Source: Aurantiochytrium sp. KH105
Taxonomy: Eukaryota > Sar > Bigyra > Thraustochytrida > Thraustochytriidae
Direction of reading: 5' to 3'
Assembly (NCBI GenBank): GCA_003116975.1
Contig: BGKB01000132.1
Location: 1-64,000, forward strand
DNA length: 64,000 bases
Position 1 is the stretch's first letter. Each line of letters begins with the position of its first letter. The notes under the pieces were generated by a model that worked only from the letters and a program-made list of their open reading frames with translations, did not search any database and had not been told where the DNA came from. The position numbers and the translations under genes were made by a program. Below are positions 18,580-28,663 of the stretch, piece by piece.

Positions 18580-19291
18580 TTTTTTTCCCTTTCTCTCTCT
18601 CGAGCTCGAAGCGCCTCCTCGTCCGGCCCGATATCGAGGCTCGCTACGATGCAAGAGCTCGCTCGCCGCTCGTGCGTGCGGCTCGTCCCTTCCCCCGCGG
18701 TCTCCGCTGCGCCCTCGCTCTCCTGCGCGCGCCGCACAGAGGTCCTTGCTGTTTTGCTTTGTTTTGCTTTTGCGAGCCTTGTCCTGGCGAACCCGCCGTA
18801 TCTTTCCTTTCCTTTCTTTCTATCTTTCTGCCGTTACACATCCGTTGCGGTTTCGCCTACTCTAAGAAGGAGAGAGAGAGAGATAAATCGATCATGATCA
18901 GAGTGGGGAACAAGCGCTGCAGCTGCGAATGATGCAGGGCCTAAATAAGGCCTCACAGGAAGAAGGGGCCGCTGGCAAGGTTGAGAGAAAGAGAAAGCAA
19001 CACGGTAAATCAAAACGTCAAAGTGGACAGTTTATGCAATCATCTTGCATCATCTCACGTCTTAGGAAGATGGAAACGAAATCTCGCGGGCGAGGACAGA
19101 ACAAATGAGTGAACGAATGAATGAATGAATGCATGCGTTCCTTTTTTTTTTTAAAAAATCAAAGGATGAGGAGAAAGGCAACAAAAGAAATCATAGCAAA
19201 AGAAACAAGCAACCAGAAGAGATTATTCTTTGTTTTCTGTTTTCCTCTTTTCCCTTTCATTTCTTGACCAAAACCTGCCAGTGCGAGAAGA
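18580..19291. other. Intergenic gap, upstream region of the carboxypeptidase gene
   Basis: Contains a purine-rich/pyrimidine-rich 5' flank, a GA run near 18870, GAATGAATGAATG near 19110 and a T13A6 run at 19142-19160. The GC-rich frames around 18430-18900 overlap each other and match nothing. No gene seen. Confidence 0.5.
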
Positions 19292-20719
19292 TTAAATCAT
19301 TTCACCCATCTCCTCCAGAAGCATGAAAGGAATGGCGTACGATACCATTTGCGTATTCATTGGCGTGATTTTTCGCAAAACAGAAACGTCAGCGACATGA
19401 ATCTTCTTCAGTCCGTTGACCTGGAGAGTCGCAGGGTCGACGCAAGTACCGACGCTGAGCGTACAGGAAAGGTGCCAATTCGGGCTGAGCGGCGCCGTCT
19501 TTGGTTTGACGACAATACCAAGGCTGCCGAGAAGAGCGATGAGTTCTGAAAGGGAGCTTTGGTAGGCTTGCATGTCGTCCGCGCCAACGGGAAGATAGGG
19601 CTCGAGCTGGCCATCAGCCGCGAGCACGAGCTGACCCGGATTTTTGCACGCTGTCGTTGCGAAACTCACGAGATTCTTCCCGAGGAGCTGCAATTTGCCA
19701 AATCCCATCGCCACATCCTTGTACTGGTGTTTGTACCCAAGAATGTGGGGGTAGAGCGTCTCATAGGTGTAGATTGAGGGCACCTCGGCAGAGGCACGCC
19801 CGACCCAGTGATCCTGCAAGTTCATACCAATGTGTTCGTTTGCGAGAACGAGCTTGCCTTGATCCGAGGCTTTCGCCGAAGACTTTGCCATTTCGTGAAT
19901 GATATCAGCCGGGCCGACTCCGGATTTGATGAGTATCTTCGGGGACTCGAGTGCTCCGGCACAGAGGAATGTCCGTCGTTTGGGGGTGATTGCAAACACT
20001 CCTCCGTTGCAAATAACACGCTGAACGGTTTTGGAGGCATCGTCAATTTCAAGGCGATCAGCATGACCTACAACGACGGTGACATTGCGAAGCCCGCGAA
20101 AAAGATCTCCCGGGTGGATTCGGCGAAAACCATCGGAGAAGACACGAATGCGGCTTCCCTTGACCCCACGCTCATTGAGGTCTTTGCTGAGGCGTTCGAG
20201 GCCAGGTGAAGCGAGGCAATCTTTGCTGAGGCGTTCAATCTCTGAGCCGCTAGCAAATTTATCAAAGTGGGATGCCAAATCCGAACCAAGGCAAGACTCG
20301 ATCTCCTCGCGAGTCGGGACTGGGCCCACCGCAGCGTTGATATTGGTGTTGCCTCCGATGTAGGTCGCGTTGGCAAATTGTCGTTTGTGCGAGCGCAATC
20401 TGTATTGGAGCCTCGGCACCAGCCACGGCAGAACGACCCCTATCAAGTTAACAAAGTATATTTTCCAAAACGAAGGCGGGGCGCCGTCGCGATTGATGAT
20501 GCACACGCTGCGGTCCGGGAAGCGCTCTGCGAGAAGCCTTGCGAGGTAGCACCCGCTGGGGCCGGCACCGATGATGACATAGTCGTGGCCAAGGGTAAGG
20601 GGCCCCGAGCGTTCTAGTCTGCGCCTTTCACGATGGCCTGTGAGGCCGACCAGCCAGGCCGCTGCGGCGCAAGCTGCACAAGTGAACGCTGCAGCGCACG
20701 CCCAAAACGTGGGCCCCAT
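19292..20719 (-). CDS. GMC-type FAD-dependent oxidoreductase, membrane-anchored
   Basis: 475 residues from the ATG at 20719; the longer frame starts with GTG at 20764. The N-terminus (about 3-26) is a hydrophobic Ala/Cys-rich segment, probably a membrane anchor. YVIIGAGPSGCYLA (about 47-60) is the FAD-binding dinucleotide motif. GGNTNINAAVGPVP fits the GMC N-terminal substrate loop. AGALESPKILIKSGVGP matches the second GMC signature. The C-terminus has WHLSCTLSVGT (His of the active-site pair) and ITPMNTQMV (the conserved Asn). It should oxidise an alcohol or similar group with FAD; the substrate is unknown. At 475 residues it is somewhat shorter than typical 550-600-residue members. Its 5' end diverges from the Nudix gene. 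Confidence 0.88.
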   Translation of the reverse strand: MGPTFWACAAAFTCAACAAAAWLVGLTGHRERRRLERSGPLTLGHDYVIIGAGPSGCYLARLLAERFPDRSVCIINRDGAPPSFWKIYFVNLIGVVLPWLVPRLQYRLRSHKRQFANATYIGGNTNINAAVGPVPTREEIESCLGSDLASHFDKFASGSEIERLSKDCLASPGLERLSKDLNERGVKGSRIRVFSDGFRRIHPGDLFRGLRNVTVVVGHADRLEIDDASKTVQRVICNGGVFAITPKRRTFLCAGALESPKILIKSGVGPADIIHEMAKSSAKASDQGKLVLANEHIGMNLQDHWVGRASAEVPSIYTYETLYPHILGYKHQYKDVAMGFGKLQLLGKNLVSFATTACKNPGQLVLAADGQLEPYLPVGADDMQAYQSSLSELIALLGSLGIVVKPKTAPLSPNWHLSCTLSVGTCVDPATLQVNGLKKIHVADVSVLRKITPMNTQMVSYAIPFMLLEEMGEMI

Positions 20720-21256
20720 TTGCCGTGCCGTGTGCAGTGCGCGACTCACGATCGAGCTCCACACTCCAGACTCAGATAGACTTTACCTGACGCTACTCGT
20801 CTTTCGAACTACGCGTGGCGGAAAATGCGTAGACGAACGTGCTATGTTTGAGAGCTGCGCTCTGCTGCGCAGCCCCGTCGAGTTCGGGCTTCTCTTAACC
20901 CGTGCCCCAAGAGCATGTGGATGCGTCCGCGACTCACACAGTCAAGTTGACGCAAGTTGCTATTTCTTTGCCCTCGACTGCTTGTTTGTAGAATGCTGGC
21001 CATGCCGGCCAGCGGCAGGATGGTTGTTTGCTTGTTTGTCGGCCATTGTTTGGTTGCCATTGAAGTGCAACTTCTTGCTTGCCACACAGTTTTTTATAAT
21101 GGAAACAAATGGAAAAGAGAAAGCGGTTTCAGGATCCGAGGCAGAGCCGGGAGTTAAACGTTTCATAACGTCGATTTGTTAGTCTGTCTGTTTGACTGAT
21201 GACAGCGACCATGACTGCCCGAGAGACTTCGCGGCACCCGAAGCAAACGGAGAACC
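20720..21256. promoter_or_regulatory. Divergent promoter region (GMC oxidoreductase / Nudix)
   Basis: 537 bp between divergent ATGs. Several GTTTGTTTGTCGGCC-like T/G-rich stretches lie at 21020-21060, and a short TTTTTTATAATGG patch lies at about 21090. No gene seen. Confidence 0.5.
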
Positions 21257-22154
21257 ATGCGCTTCTCGCCCGAACTGCTGCAGCAGCTCAAGGGCGCGGC
21301 GCGTGCGCTCCCGCGGCGCAGCTACGACAAACATCTCCCACGGCGCCTGCAGCGCGACCCAGAGGAGTATGCACGGCGCATGAACAGAGGTGCGTCCTAT
21401 CTGGCAGCTAGAAGGCCCAGACTACGAGTAGCAAAGAAGAAAAGTTGGTCGTGCGGAGGATGTCGGACGTTGTGGCGGTTCTTGTCCGAGCGTAGAATTA
21501 CTTGCGATTATCATGGTGGATTTGATGTGTGCCGCTTGAAGGTCTGTAAATGTCGTGTGGAAAGCAAGGATCGGAGGCTAATGATGATGGTGACGCTCGC
21601 TTTACGATGCAGAAGCGGCAACATGCGTGGCGCTGTGCAACGTTGACGGTGAAGCCGCAATGCTGCTGACGCTTCGTTCGCAGGCGGTGAGCACGCACGC
21701 AGGCCAGGTTTCCTTTCCCGGAGGGCACATTGACCAAGGCGAAACGCCCGAGGAAGCTTGTATTCGTGAACTCCATGAGGAGACGGGGCTTCGCAGTCAA
21801 CCGTTGGCGCGGTGGCACAATGTGCGTGCGGTCACAGGAACCATGGTCACGCCAGTGCTGTGCTACATAGATCCAGGCGAATTATCGAGCGATGATGTCA
21901 AGACCGCCTCGGATGTTAGCGTTGAGGTAGACAAGTGTTTCTCGGTCCACGTCTCAGACCTGCTCGACGAACGCCACCGGTCGCTTGAAGAGCTCTCTGG
22001 TCGTTGGTCGATGCCGCGCTTTGAAATTGGCGATAATCCGCCGATTTGGGGACTCACAGGGTTCATGGTTGACGGAATCATGCGCGACCTCTTAGCACCC
22101 CTCTTTGGCGTCACAACGTACCCTTCCTTTGCTGGCACGAAACAGCATAATTGA
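21257..22154 (+). CDS. Nudix hydrolase, CoA pyrophosphatase type (NUDT7/8-like)
   Basis: Exons 21257-21389 and 21613-22154 give 224 residues. Exon 1 encodes an Arg-rich leader (MRFSPELLQQ...YARRMNR), which could be a mitochondrial or peroxisomal targeting region. The intron (223 bp, GTGCGT...TGCAG) is phase 1 and joins to EAATCVALC. LLTLRS followed by HAGQVSFPGG is the CoA-pyrophosphatase-specific motif next to the Nudix box, whose GX5EX7REUXEEXGU pattern is met by GETPEEA and RELHEETGL. It should hydrolyse CoA or acyl-CoA to phosphopantetheines and 3',5'-ADP. The second-exon frame taken alone has only a GTG start, which supports the splice model. Confidence 0.92.
21390..21612 (+). other. Spliceosomal intron of the Nudix gene
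   Basis: 223 bp, donor AGAG|GTGCGT, acceptor GATGCAG|AA. Phase 1, restoring a Glu codon. Confidence 0.85.
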
Positions 22155-22567
22155 GAGCTCCTCTGCGCAGAGGCAAGTAATTTTTTCTTTTTTAATCTGA
22201 TCCTCACTCTTTCGATCCGACGTCATTGCAAGGCTCGTGTTGCATGAAGCAAAAGAGAGAAACACGCAAGAGAGAGGGAGAGAAAGTGCTTATGTAAAAG
22301 GCTGGCGATTCGATTACGCTCCAAGCTAATAAGACTTGTAGTTGTTACAGCAAGGCAACAGCAACATTCTCTCTTGCGAACAGAACTACGCAAATCGTAT
22401 ATGCGGAAGCCAAGTGACACTGATGTACATGTTGACAACATCAAAGAGCGCGTCTAGTTCGACTCCATCTCCTTCACTGAGATCTGGACGAGCTCCCTCG
22501 TTCTCTCGAAGGAAAGTGAAAAAGGTGTGAATTACTCAAATGGCGCCAAAGACAAAAAAAAGGTCAG
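22155..22567. other. Convergent 3' flank (Nudix / UPRT)
   Basis: 413 bp between two convergent stop codons. It contains GAGAGAGGGAGAGAAAG and A-rich runs expected of 3' UTRs. No gene seen. Confidence 0.5.
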
Positions 22568-23368
22568 CTACATTGTGCCAAAGTATCGATCTCCAAAATC
22601 CCCGAGACCAGGCACAATGAACTTGTCATCATTTAGCCCCGGGTCCACGGCCAAAGTGACGATCGCGACTTGAGGAAAGGCGTCCGCGAGGGCTTGAAGA
22701 CCTTGGGGACAAGAGATGACATTGAAAAAGGTTACATTCGATGGTTGGACACCTGCATCCTGGAGAACACGGAGCGCTCGTATAGCGCTCCCACCGGTGG
22801 CAAGCATTGGGTCGCAAAGAACAACTTTGCGTTCCTTGATGTGGGGTGGGAGCTTGGAGTACAAGAGTTGAGCCTTCTTTTCAGGGTCATTCTCGTCGCG
22901 TTGAATGAGTATCTTACCCGTGCTCGCGGCTGGATTGAGACGGCGCACAGCCTCCGCTAAGATGTCTCCCGAGCGCACAATGCTCACGATGCAGATCTCG
23001 CCAGCTGCTGAGCTGCGCAAACCTCGGCAGGTTCCGCAGGGCGTCTTCACAAGCGTCTCTACGACAAGTCGTTCGTGAGCGAGGCCTTCTTCCGCGAGCA
23101 GCGTACATGCTCGGTCTGCGTGAATTGCAAAGCTTTCGCTGTCTGTCTCCGCGTCGCGTAGCTTGCTGAGTCTGCGAGTAGTTCGTCGAGCGCTCGTCAG
23201 CCGCTCAGCTTGGCCCTGGCGCGACCTTCCGCAAGATATCTTCAGGCCATCGTCTGCTACGTCCAGAGATACTTCAAGCCATCTACATCCGAAAGATCTT
23301 GCGTGAACTTACAGCGCCGTGGCGGCGCGGCCAGGCACCACCGACACGGTCGTCGGAAGGCTCGCCAT
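22568..23368 (-). CDS. Uracil phosphoribosyltransferase
   Basis: Exon 1 (23313-23368, MASLPTTVSVVPGRAATA) and exon 2 (22568-23171) give 219 residues, close to fungal UPRT. The 141-bp intron has GTAAGT and CGCAG and is phase 2. Exon 2 opens LSKLRDAETDSESF, aligning with the family's IIRDxxT region. Diagnostic stretches are IVRSGDILAEAV, KILIQRDE, the PRPP loop LCDPMLATGGSAI and the C-terminal uracil-binding PGLGDFGDRYFGT. It salvages uracil plus PRPP to UMP. Exon 2 alone would start with GTG and would lose the N-terminal helix, so the spliced model is preferred. The exact acceptor (23172) is chosen from phase and family alignment; alternatives a few codons upstream exist. Confidence 0.92.
23172..23312 (-). 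other. Spliceosomal intron of the UPRT gene
   Basis: 141 bp with a GTAAGT donor, a CTGAC branch-like site about 27 nt before a CGCAG acceptor, phase 2. It contains two similar blocks of about 33 bp, each with GATA(T/C)TTCA(A/G)GCCATC on the plus strand. Confidence 0.75.
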
Positions 23369-24371
23369 CGAGCTAGCGTCCACCGCTTGACTGCAAAGCG
23401 AAACTTGAGCGTGCTTTGAAGGTTCGGATTAAGTCGCCTTGATTCGACCTGTGTATCTACAAAGAGGCAGCCAGGGGTATCGCTCTCCTAGTCACGTAGG
23501 GCCATACATACGCCTGGCTTGGGCGGGGTCCAAGTTGCCGACCTACTATGGACGATCGCTCTCGCCGTTGACCGCACGGCAATGTAAAAGAAATCCTACG
23601 TAGATTGGAGATTTGTTGAGAGAAAAGGAGCTGGTTCGAAAACATCGCTCACAACCTACTTCGCATAAAGCTTGCAAAGAGTGTCGGCTATAGATCCGAG
23701 CGATGGATCACCTCGCTGTCTGCTCGAAGCATCGCAAAGGAGTTGCAGGCAACCTTGAGATAATAGCACGAGCTGCTTGGTTATATACCGAATCTTGACG
23801 AAAATATCGGCATCAAATAAGTACACAATTCGTCGTTTTCGTCGTACTACGCCGACAAACTGCTACGATCCAGTAGGGCGCAAAAGCACCGTCGCATCAT
23901 TGTGCGTCCGTCATTTGCGCGCCACCACGAACGCTACATGTTTGAGATGTGCACGTGGCCTCTCTTCCTTTGCTGGAAAAGAGACCGTTTCTTTCTCACA
24001 TTCATTGACAGTGATAGAGTGGCGGCCCTGTAACCTGGAAAAACGCAATCAGAAATGCAATCAAATCCGAACTTTCCGCAGTGGCAGGCCTTCACTCTTG
24101 CAAGTCCTAAATCAGCGAATTTCATGCTGGCAGTTGAAGCTTTTTTGGCCTATAGGCCTATACACCAAGGTGCTCGCTCCTTCATAGGCCTATTCGCTAC
24201 TTTCTGTAATCATTTTTGAGCACATAGTGGGTATGGAGAAGTGGTCTATTTGTGTTTCTCCGGTTCAAGGGGGCACAAGTAAAGACGACATGATATTTTT
24301 AGCGTAAACCCTAGAAACCGGGATTGTGTGTCCTTCGGGAAGTCGGGAAAACTAGAAGTGGTGCCACGTCA

Positions 24372-24656
24372 TGCCATCGTGTTCTTCGTCCGTCCACATG
24401 AGCATCGGACACGGTATACCCAGGCGACGCATTTAATCTTTGCCTCGCCGCAGACGCTACGCCCCGCCTGCACGCGAACCTAATTCAATCAGTAGCAGCA
24501 ATCGCGGACGCAAGCGAAGGGTGGTCGTCAGGTTTCCCTGTACGACCTTTGCTTGCCTGCTGCGCCAAGCGACACGACGTCGGAAAAACCGGGTTGCTTT
24601 GTGAAGTTGAACCAGGCCAACCTAGGGAGCATTCTAGGAAATTTCCTTGAATTTTA
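24372..24656 (+). repeat. Dispersed repeat, copy B (partner at 3697-3985)
   Basis: It aligns with copy A through GCAATCGCGGACGCAAGCGA, GCCAAGCGACACGACGTCGG, TTGTGAAGTTGAACCAGGCC and GGGAGCATTCT. It ends about 90 bp before the inverted-repeat element. The downstream flanks of the two copies differ, so that element is not part of the repeat. Confidence 0.7.
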
Positions 24657-24744
24657 ACCGAGTTCATCAAACATGAATTCTGCTCGTTTGGAAGCTTTGA
24701 TTGCCTAAAGCCTTGAATAGACCTCATCGGGAAAGCCTTTTTAA

Positions 24745-25410
24745 GACCGTCTTTTTATAAGAGCAGGAGCAAAAATATACGGAGATTTGACAGACCCGAA
24801 AATCCGCACTTGCGTTTCGCAGACCGCGGCGAGGACGCCTGGCTTCGGCTTGGCCTGGAGAGCGCGAATCTGGTCTTTTCGAGCCACGAAATTTCGTAGA
24901 CGGAAAGTTATCGCGTTTGCGGGCCGCGTGGGGTGGTGGTAATAGGCGCTAATATGGGCAGAGAGTTCCCAGTCGTAATAGGGCAAAGGTAGACGCAAAA
25001 GCGCCAAATAAGGTACCAATGACTGTTGAAATTCCCAGCATCCTGAACAAGCTCCTGGTGTAGTGAGCGATGACGTCTTGTTCGAGGGACCGCTTTGGGG
25101 AGTACACTTGCTAAATGTGTTTTGTTGTGGCACATTTCTTGGTCCTCGTCGGCCTGGGCGTCATGCTTCAACGAGCGGTGCANCTGGTCCATCGTCGATG
25201 ATTAGACGCAAGAGGTGAAAAAAGGGGGGTGACACAACTTTACAACGAAGGCTTGCACGGCCGTGCCGCCGGGTGTTCTGGGCAGCCAGGCGGCGGCGGA
25301 GCGAGCCTGCGCGCCGGCGAGGCGATTGACTGAAGTGCGGAATATAGCGAGTGCCAAATCTCCGTACACCAATATGGGAAATCGTCTCCTGGTCTTACGT
25401 GGAGACGGTC
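24745..25410. mobile_element. MITE-like element: 666 bp with long inverted ends, flanked by TTAA
   Basis: The left end begins GACCGTCTTTTTATAAGAGC and the right end, read in reverse complement, begins GACCGTCTCCACGTAAGACC. Both continue through CAGGAG, TACGGAGATTTG and TCCGCACTT over about 75-85 bp, with a roughly 10-bp gap in the left arm. TTAA lies immediately outside each end (24741-24744 and 25411-25414), as in a TTAA target-site duplication. The interior has no transposase frame, so the element would be non-autonomous. TTAA duplication is typical of piggyBac-type elements, but the terminal bases are not the usual piggyBac CCC, so superfamily is open. Confidence 0.7.
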
Positions 25411-25660
25411 TTAAAAAACAAAAAGATTAAAAAATTGCACAAAACGAGGTAAATGATGACGTCGAAGACCCGATAAAAGAAAAACAGGCCAACGCGGTGC
25501 AGCTTGAAGCCCCCAAGGACCTCGAAAGCGCGCGCAAGGTGGAGGCGCGATAGAGGGACGAGGGGCGCGTGACAGCTCTCTCCTTTTCTAGACGCCCTGT
25601 TGTTGGCCGACTCGCAGTTTGTGCGGAGCAAGCGTGGTCTACTCTGCCAACCAGGCAACC

Positions 25661-26740
25661 ATGGCGACCAAGCTCACACTCGGGCAGCTAGTCTTTGCCT
25701 TTCTCGCAACCCTGACAGCAGGTCTTCTCCTCGGAACCTACATAGGGCCTACAAGTGGGCTCTTTGGTCTTCTGAGAGGCGACAACGTGTTTCCAAGCAA
25801 GTCGACTCGTCCGATACTTATCCCGGATCCATCTACGCGACCACACGTCAAACTTGTTGTTTCGGTCGGCTCTGCGCCAAACAAAAGGCCACTCCGTGAC
25901 GCCATCCGTGAGACTTGGGGCGCATGGTTGCGTGAAAAGGGCGCTCACCTCTACTTTTTTACTGATAATACTCCCGAAATGCTCGAAGAATCTAATGAGC
26001 ACGCCGACCTTGTTCTGCAAACGGTGCCTTCGGGGTACCGCAACTTTCTATCGCGCTTTTTCTTTCAGATGGAATGGTTTCTCGAAAGGTACGACGCAGA
26101 CTATATTCTTAGGCTGGATGATGATGGATTCCTTTGTGTCGAGCAGCTTTTCAGCCTTCTCGAAGTCTTCCCGCGCGAGCGCTTTTTTTATGGAAAATAC
26201 TTTTGCGCGAGTGCGAAGCGCGTCGCTGACGAGAATATCATGCTTTTTTCGCAAGATGTCGTGAGAAACCTATCATTAATGCGACCTTTGCTTCGTGTGA
26301 ACGCGCGCGCTACGTTTGCGGCGCACTTTGGAATGTGGCAGCACTTTCTCGATATTGACGTTTTCGACGACCAGATGCGAATTGACTCCCAGGTCAACGG
26401 CCCTCGAACGGATTACATGCACACCGACCCGCCTAAGCCGGGAGAGGAGTTTGATTACGCGGCAAACTCCACATACGGGGACTTTTGCAACAAGTTCGTT
26501 TGGGCACACCACGTTCATGACCCATCAGTTGTTCGCCGAGTGTTTGACAATATCAATAAAACTGCGAGCGTTAACTACGACCCTGTCGCAGAACCTCTCA
26601 ACAGCATTTGCTATGGGCATCCCGTCGAAGCTCAAAAGTCAATCTTGCGACCCACACAGACCACTTTGGGTGGCAACTTCCCGACCATTCAAGCGAGTCC
26701 TTCGTACGGATATGGAAAGCATCTAACGAACAAGCACTAG
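25661..26740 (+). CDS. GT31-like beta-1,3-glycosyltransferase, type II membrane protein
   Basis: 359 residues from ATG in ACCATGGCG; the frame extends upstream only with a TTG start. A single hydrophobic segment (about 9-30, LVFAFLATLTAGLLLGTYIG) followed by a Ser/Pro-rich stem makes a Golgi type II topology. Galactosyltransferase-family markers are LRDAIRETWGAWLR (about 76-89), the metal-binding DDD in YILRLDDDGFL (about 148-158) and FFYGKYF. A later region with HVHDPSVVRRVF is compatible with the catalytic core. It probably adds Gal or GlcNAc in beta-1,3 linkage to glycoproteins or polysaccharide. The acceptor cannot be told. Confidence 0.88.
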   Translation: MATKLTLGQLVFAFLATLTAGLLLGTYIGPTSGLFGLLRGDNVFPSKSTRPILIPDPSTRPHVKLVVSVGSAPNKRPLRDAIRETWGAWLREKGAHLYFFTDNTPEMLEESNEHADLVLQTVPSGYRNFLSRFFFQMEWFLERYDADYILRLDDDGFLCVEQLFSLLEVFPRERFFYGKYFCASAKRVADENIMLFSQDVVRNLSLMRPLLRVNARATFAAHFGMWQHFLDIDVFDDQMRIDSQVNGPRTDYMHTDPPKPGEEFDYAANSTYGDFCNKFVWAHHVHDPSVVRRVFDNINKTASVNYDPVAEPLNSICYGHPVEAQKSILRPTQTTLGGNFPTIQASPSYGYGKHLTNKH

Positions 26741-27311
26741 TCACTACCCATAATTCATGGCCCTCGAGTTCCTCGTACACATCTTTGAATTATTATTCAC
26801 AATCAGTGGTCCTGTTTCGTGGCAGATATTGAAGAGCAAGCGCCCTGATCTGATTGAGGAAGCACGCAGACTCTGATCGAGGTCTTTTTGATTAAAAAAT
26901 CCAAAAGCCCCGCCCACCCAAAACGCTCTTGCTCTTTTACTCTCTTGCTCCCTTGCACTTTTCTTTTTCTCTTTCTTTTTTTCTTTACTTTCGTGCACGA
27001 ACACGGCCGCCTCGAAGTCAACGTGGAGGAGCCGCAGATCTTGATCTACCACCACTACGAACTGAACGAAAGCGAATTCTGTTCATCAATTAGCGGCGTC
27101 TACTCTTAGGCGGGGCAGAGTCCATCGAGACAGGCGCGCGCAGAGCGTCTCCGCGCGGCCGTGAGACCGAGCACGCGCAGCGCAGCGCCGCGCGCGCGAC
27201 GCGGAGGCCGGCAGGCCGGGGGGGCAGCCTGGCCGCGTGCGGGGTCGAGCGAGCGAGCGAGCGAGCGAGCGAGAGCCGCGGCGCGGCGAGGCGAGGCGGG
27301 CCGCGCGAAAG
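26741..27311. other. Intergenic gap with GC-rich 5' flank
   Basis: 571 bp between GT31 and the transporter gene in the same direction. It moves from an A/T-rich 3' flank with T-rich runs (26940-26995) to a very GC-rich leader with (GCGA)n at 27248-27275 just before the transporter ATG. Confidence 0.5.
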
Positions 27312-27345
27312 ATGCCGCTCACGGCGCGCGCGACGGACCTGGAGC

Positions 27346-27379
<34 letters not shown>

Positions 27380-28487
27380 GGAGGGCGCGCTCCTCGTGGG
27401 TAGCGGCGGCGAGCGGGCCACGGTGGGCGAGGGCCCCGGCGCCGCGGCCGGCCTGGGCGTCTTCGATGGGGGCAAACGCGCCAAGCCAGACGCGCAGTCG
27501 TCGGGGCTCCGGCAACGGCAGCGGTCCGGAAGCAACGCCAAGACCAAGTACTCGCTCGTGACGATGGCGCTGCTCTCGGCTGTCTTTCTCTTCTCTGGGC
27601 CAATGCTCATCATGAGCAACAAGTTCATCCTGCGGACGCTGGAGTTTGAATTTCCCCTGACGCTCACATTGATGACGCTCGTTTTCTGCAGCATCGTCAC
27701 GTGGATCTTTGTGCACGCACGGGGCACGAAGCTCCGTCACGAGCAGATGATCACCAGAGAGTTTTACATGTACCGGATCTGCCCAATAGGGGTGTTATCT
27801 GCAGGAACGATTGTGCTCGGCATGACGAGCTACCTGTTCTTGACCGTGGCTTTTGTGCAAATGCTCAAGGCCTTCACGCCCGTCATGACCTTGGGAGGCT
27901 TGGTGCTTTTCCGGCTGACAAATCCCTCGCGCAAGGTAGTTGCGAGTGTTTTGGTGATTTGCATTGGCACTGCGATCGCTGGAGCCGGGGAGCTCAACTT
28001 CAGCATTGTCGGAATGGCGTGCATGCTACTGGCGCAAACCTGCGAGGCGCTGAAATTGATTTACACTCAGGTCGTCCTCCAAAATCTTCGATTCGATCTT
28101 GCCGAGACCCTGTACTATATCACCCCGACGAGCGCTGTCTTTGTCTTCGTTTTTGCTCTTTTCCTGGAATTCCCGTACATGACTGCGGATCACTGGGCCA
28201 TTGTCTTCGAACACCAGCAGTCGTTCTTTATGAGCTGCATCTGCGCCATTGCGACAAACGTCATCAACACCTTTGTCATTCAGTTCAGTAACGCCCTCGT
28301 TCTCAAACTCGTCGCGACTGCGCGCAACGCTGTCTTGGTTTTGGTGAATGCAATGTTCTTCGGGGAAATTGTCACGACGCAGCAGTATGTTGGGTACTTC
28401 GTCTCGCTCGGTGGCTTTGTTGCGTACAACTACATCAATTACAAGGATGCGCAACAAAGGAAACAACAAGCGAGTTCGTCCAAATAA
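27312..28487 (+). CDS. TPT/SLC35-type sugar-phosphate or nucleotide-sugar transporter
   Basis: 391 residues from ATG (MPLTARATDLER). A polyglycine run (about residues 14-25) and a disordered Gly/Ala head precede about ten membrane helices. The DMT/TPT fold shows in MSNKFILRTLEFEFPLTLT, the paired helices SYLFLTVAFVQMLKAFTPVM and the C-terminal KLVATARNAVLVLVN, ending LGGFVAYNYINYKD. The Lys in VQMLKA and the Lys-rich C-terminus are usual for Golgi/ER nucleotide-sugar or GDP-sugar antiporters; plastid triose-phosphate carriers share the fold. It could feed the Golgi glycosyltransferases encoded nearby. The substrate is unknown. A GTG-initiated upstream extension through (GCGA)n was discarded. 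Confidence 0.88.
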
Positions 28488-28517
28488 ATTCTTTTTCTTC
28501 ATTCTTTGTAAGGCTTC

Positions 28518-28520
28518 TTT

Positions 28521-28600
<80 letters not shown>

Positions 28601-28602
28601 TA
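28518..28602 (+). repeat. CT then CTTT microsatellite
   Basis: (CT)n runs into about 16 copies of TTTC in the 176-bp gap between the stop codons of the transporter and the basic protein gene. Confidence 0.95.
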
Positions 28603-28663
28603 TCTGTTTATACATGTTTGCATTGATTTTCGAGAGCCGGAGATAGAAGAGTCAGGTTCAAGA

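Larger units (their letters stand above)
23369..25660. other. 2.3-kb gap holding two repeat elements
   Basis: Between the divergent UPRT and GT31 genes. It holds dispersed repeat copy B and the inverted-repeat element described separately. Two TAGGCCTA palindromes lie at 24153 and 24185. One ambiguous base (N) is at 25183. No frame is convincing as a gene. Confidence 0.6.

Noticed and set aside
27086-27740. Antisense frames of 213 and 216 codons over the transporter start
   Set aside because: They are GC-rich shadows of the 5' end of the transporter gene and of its GCGA leader.
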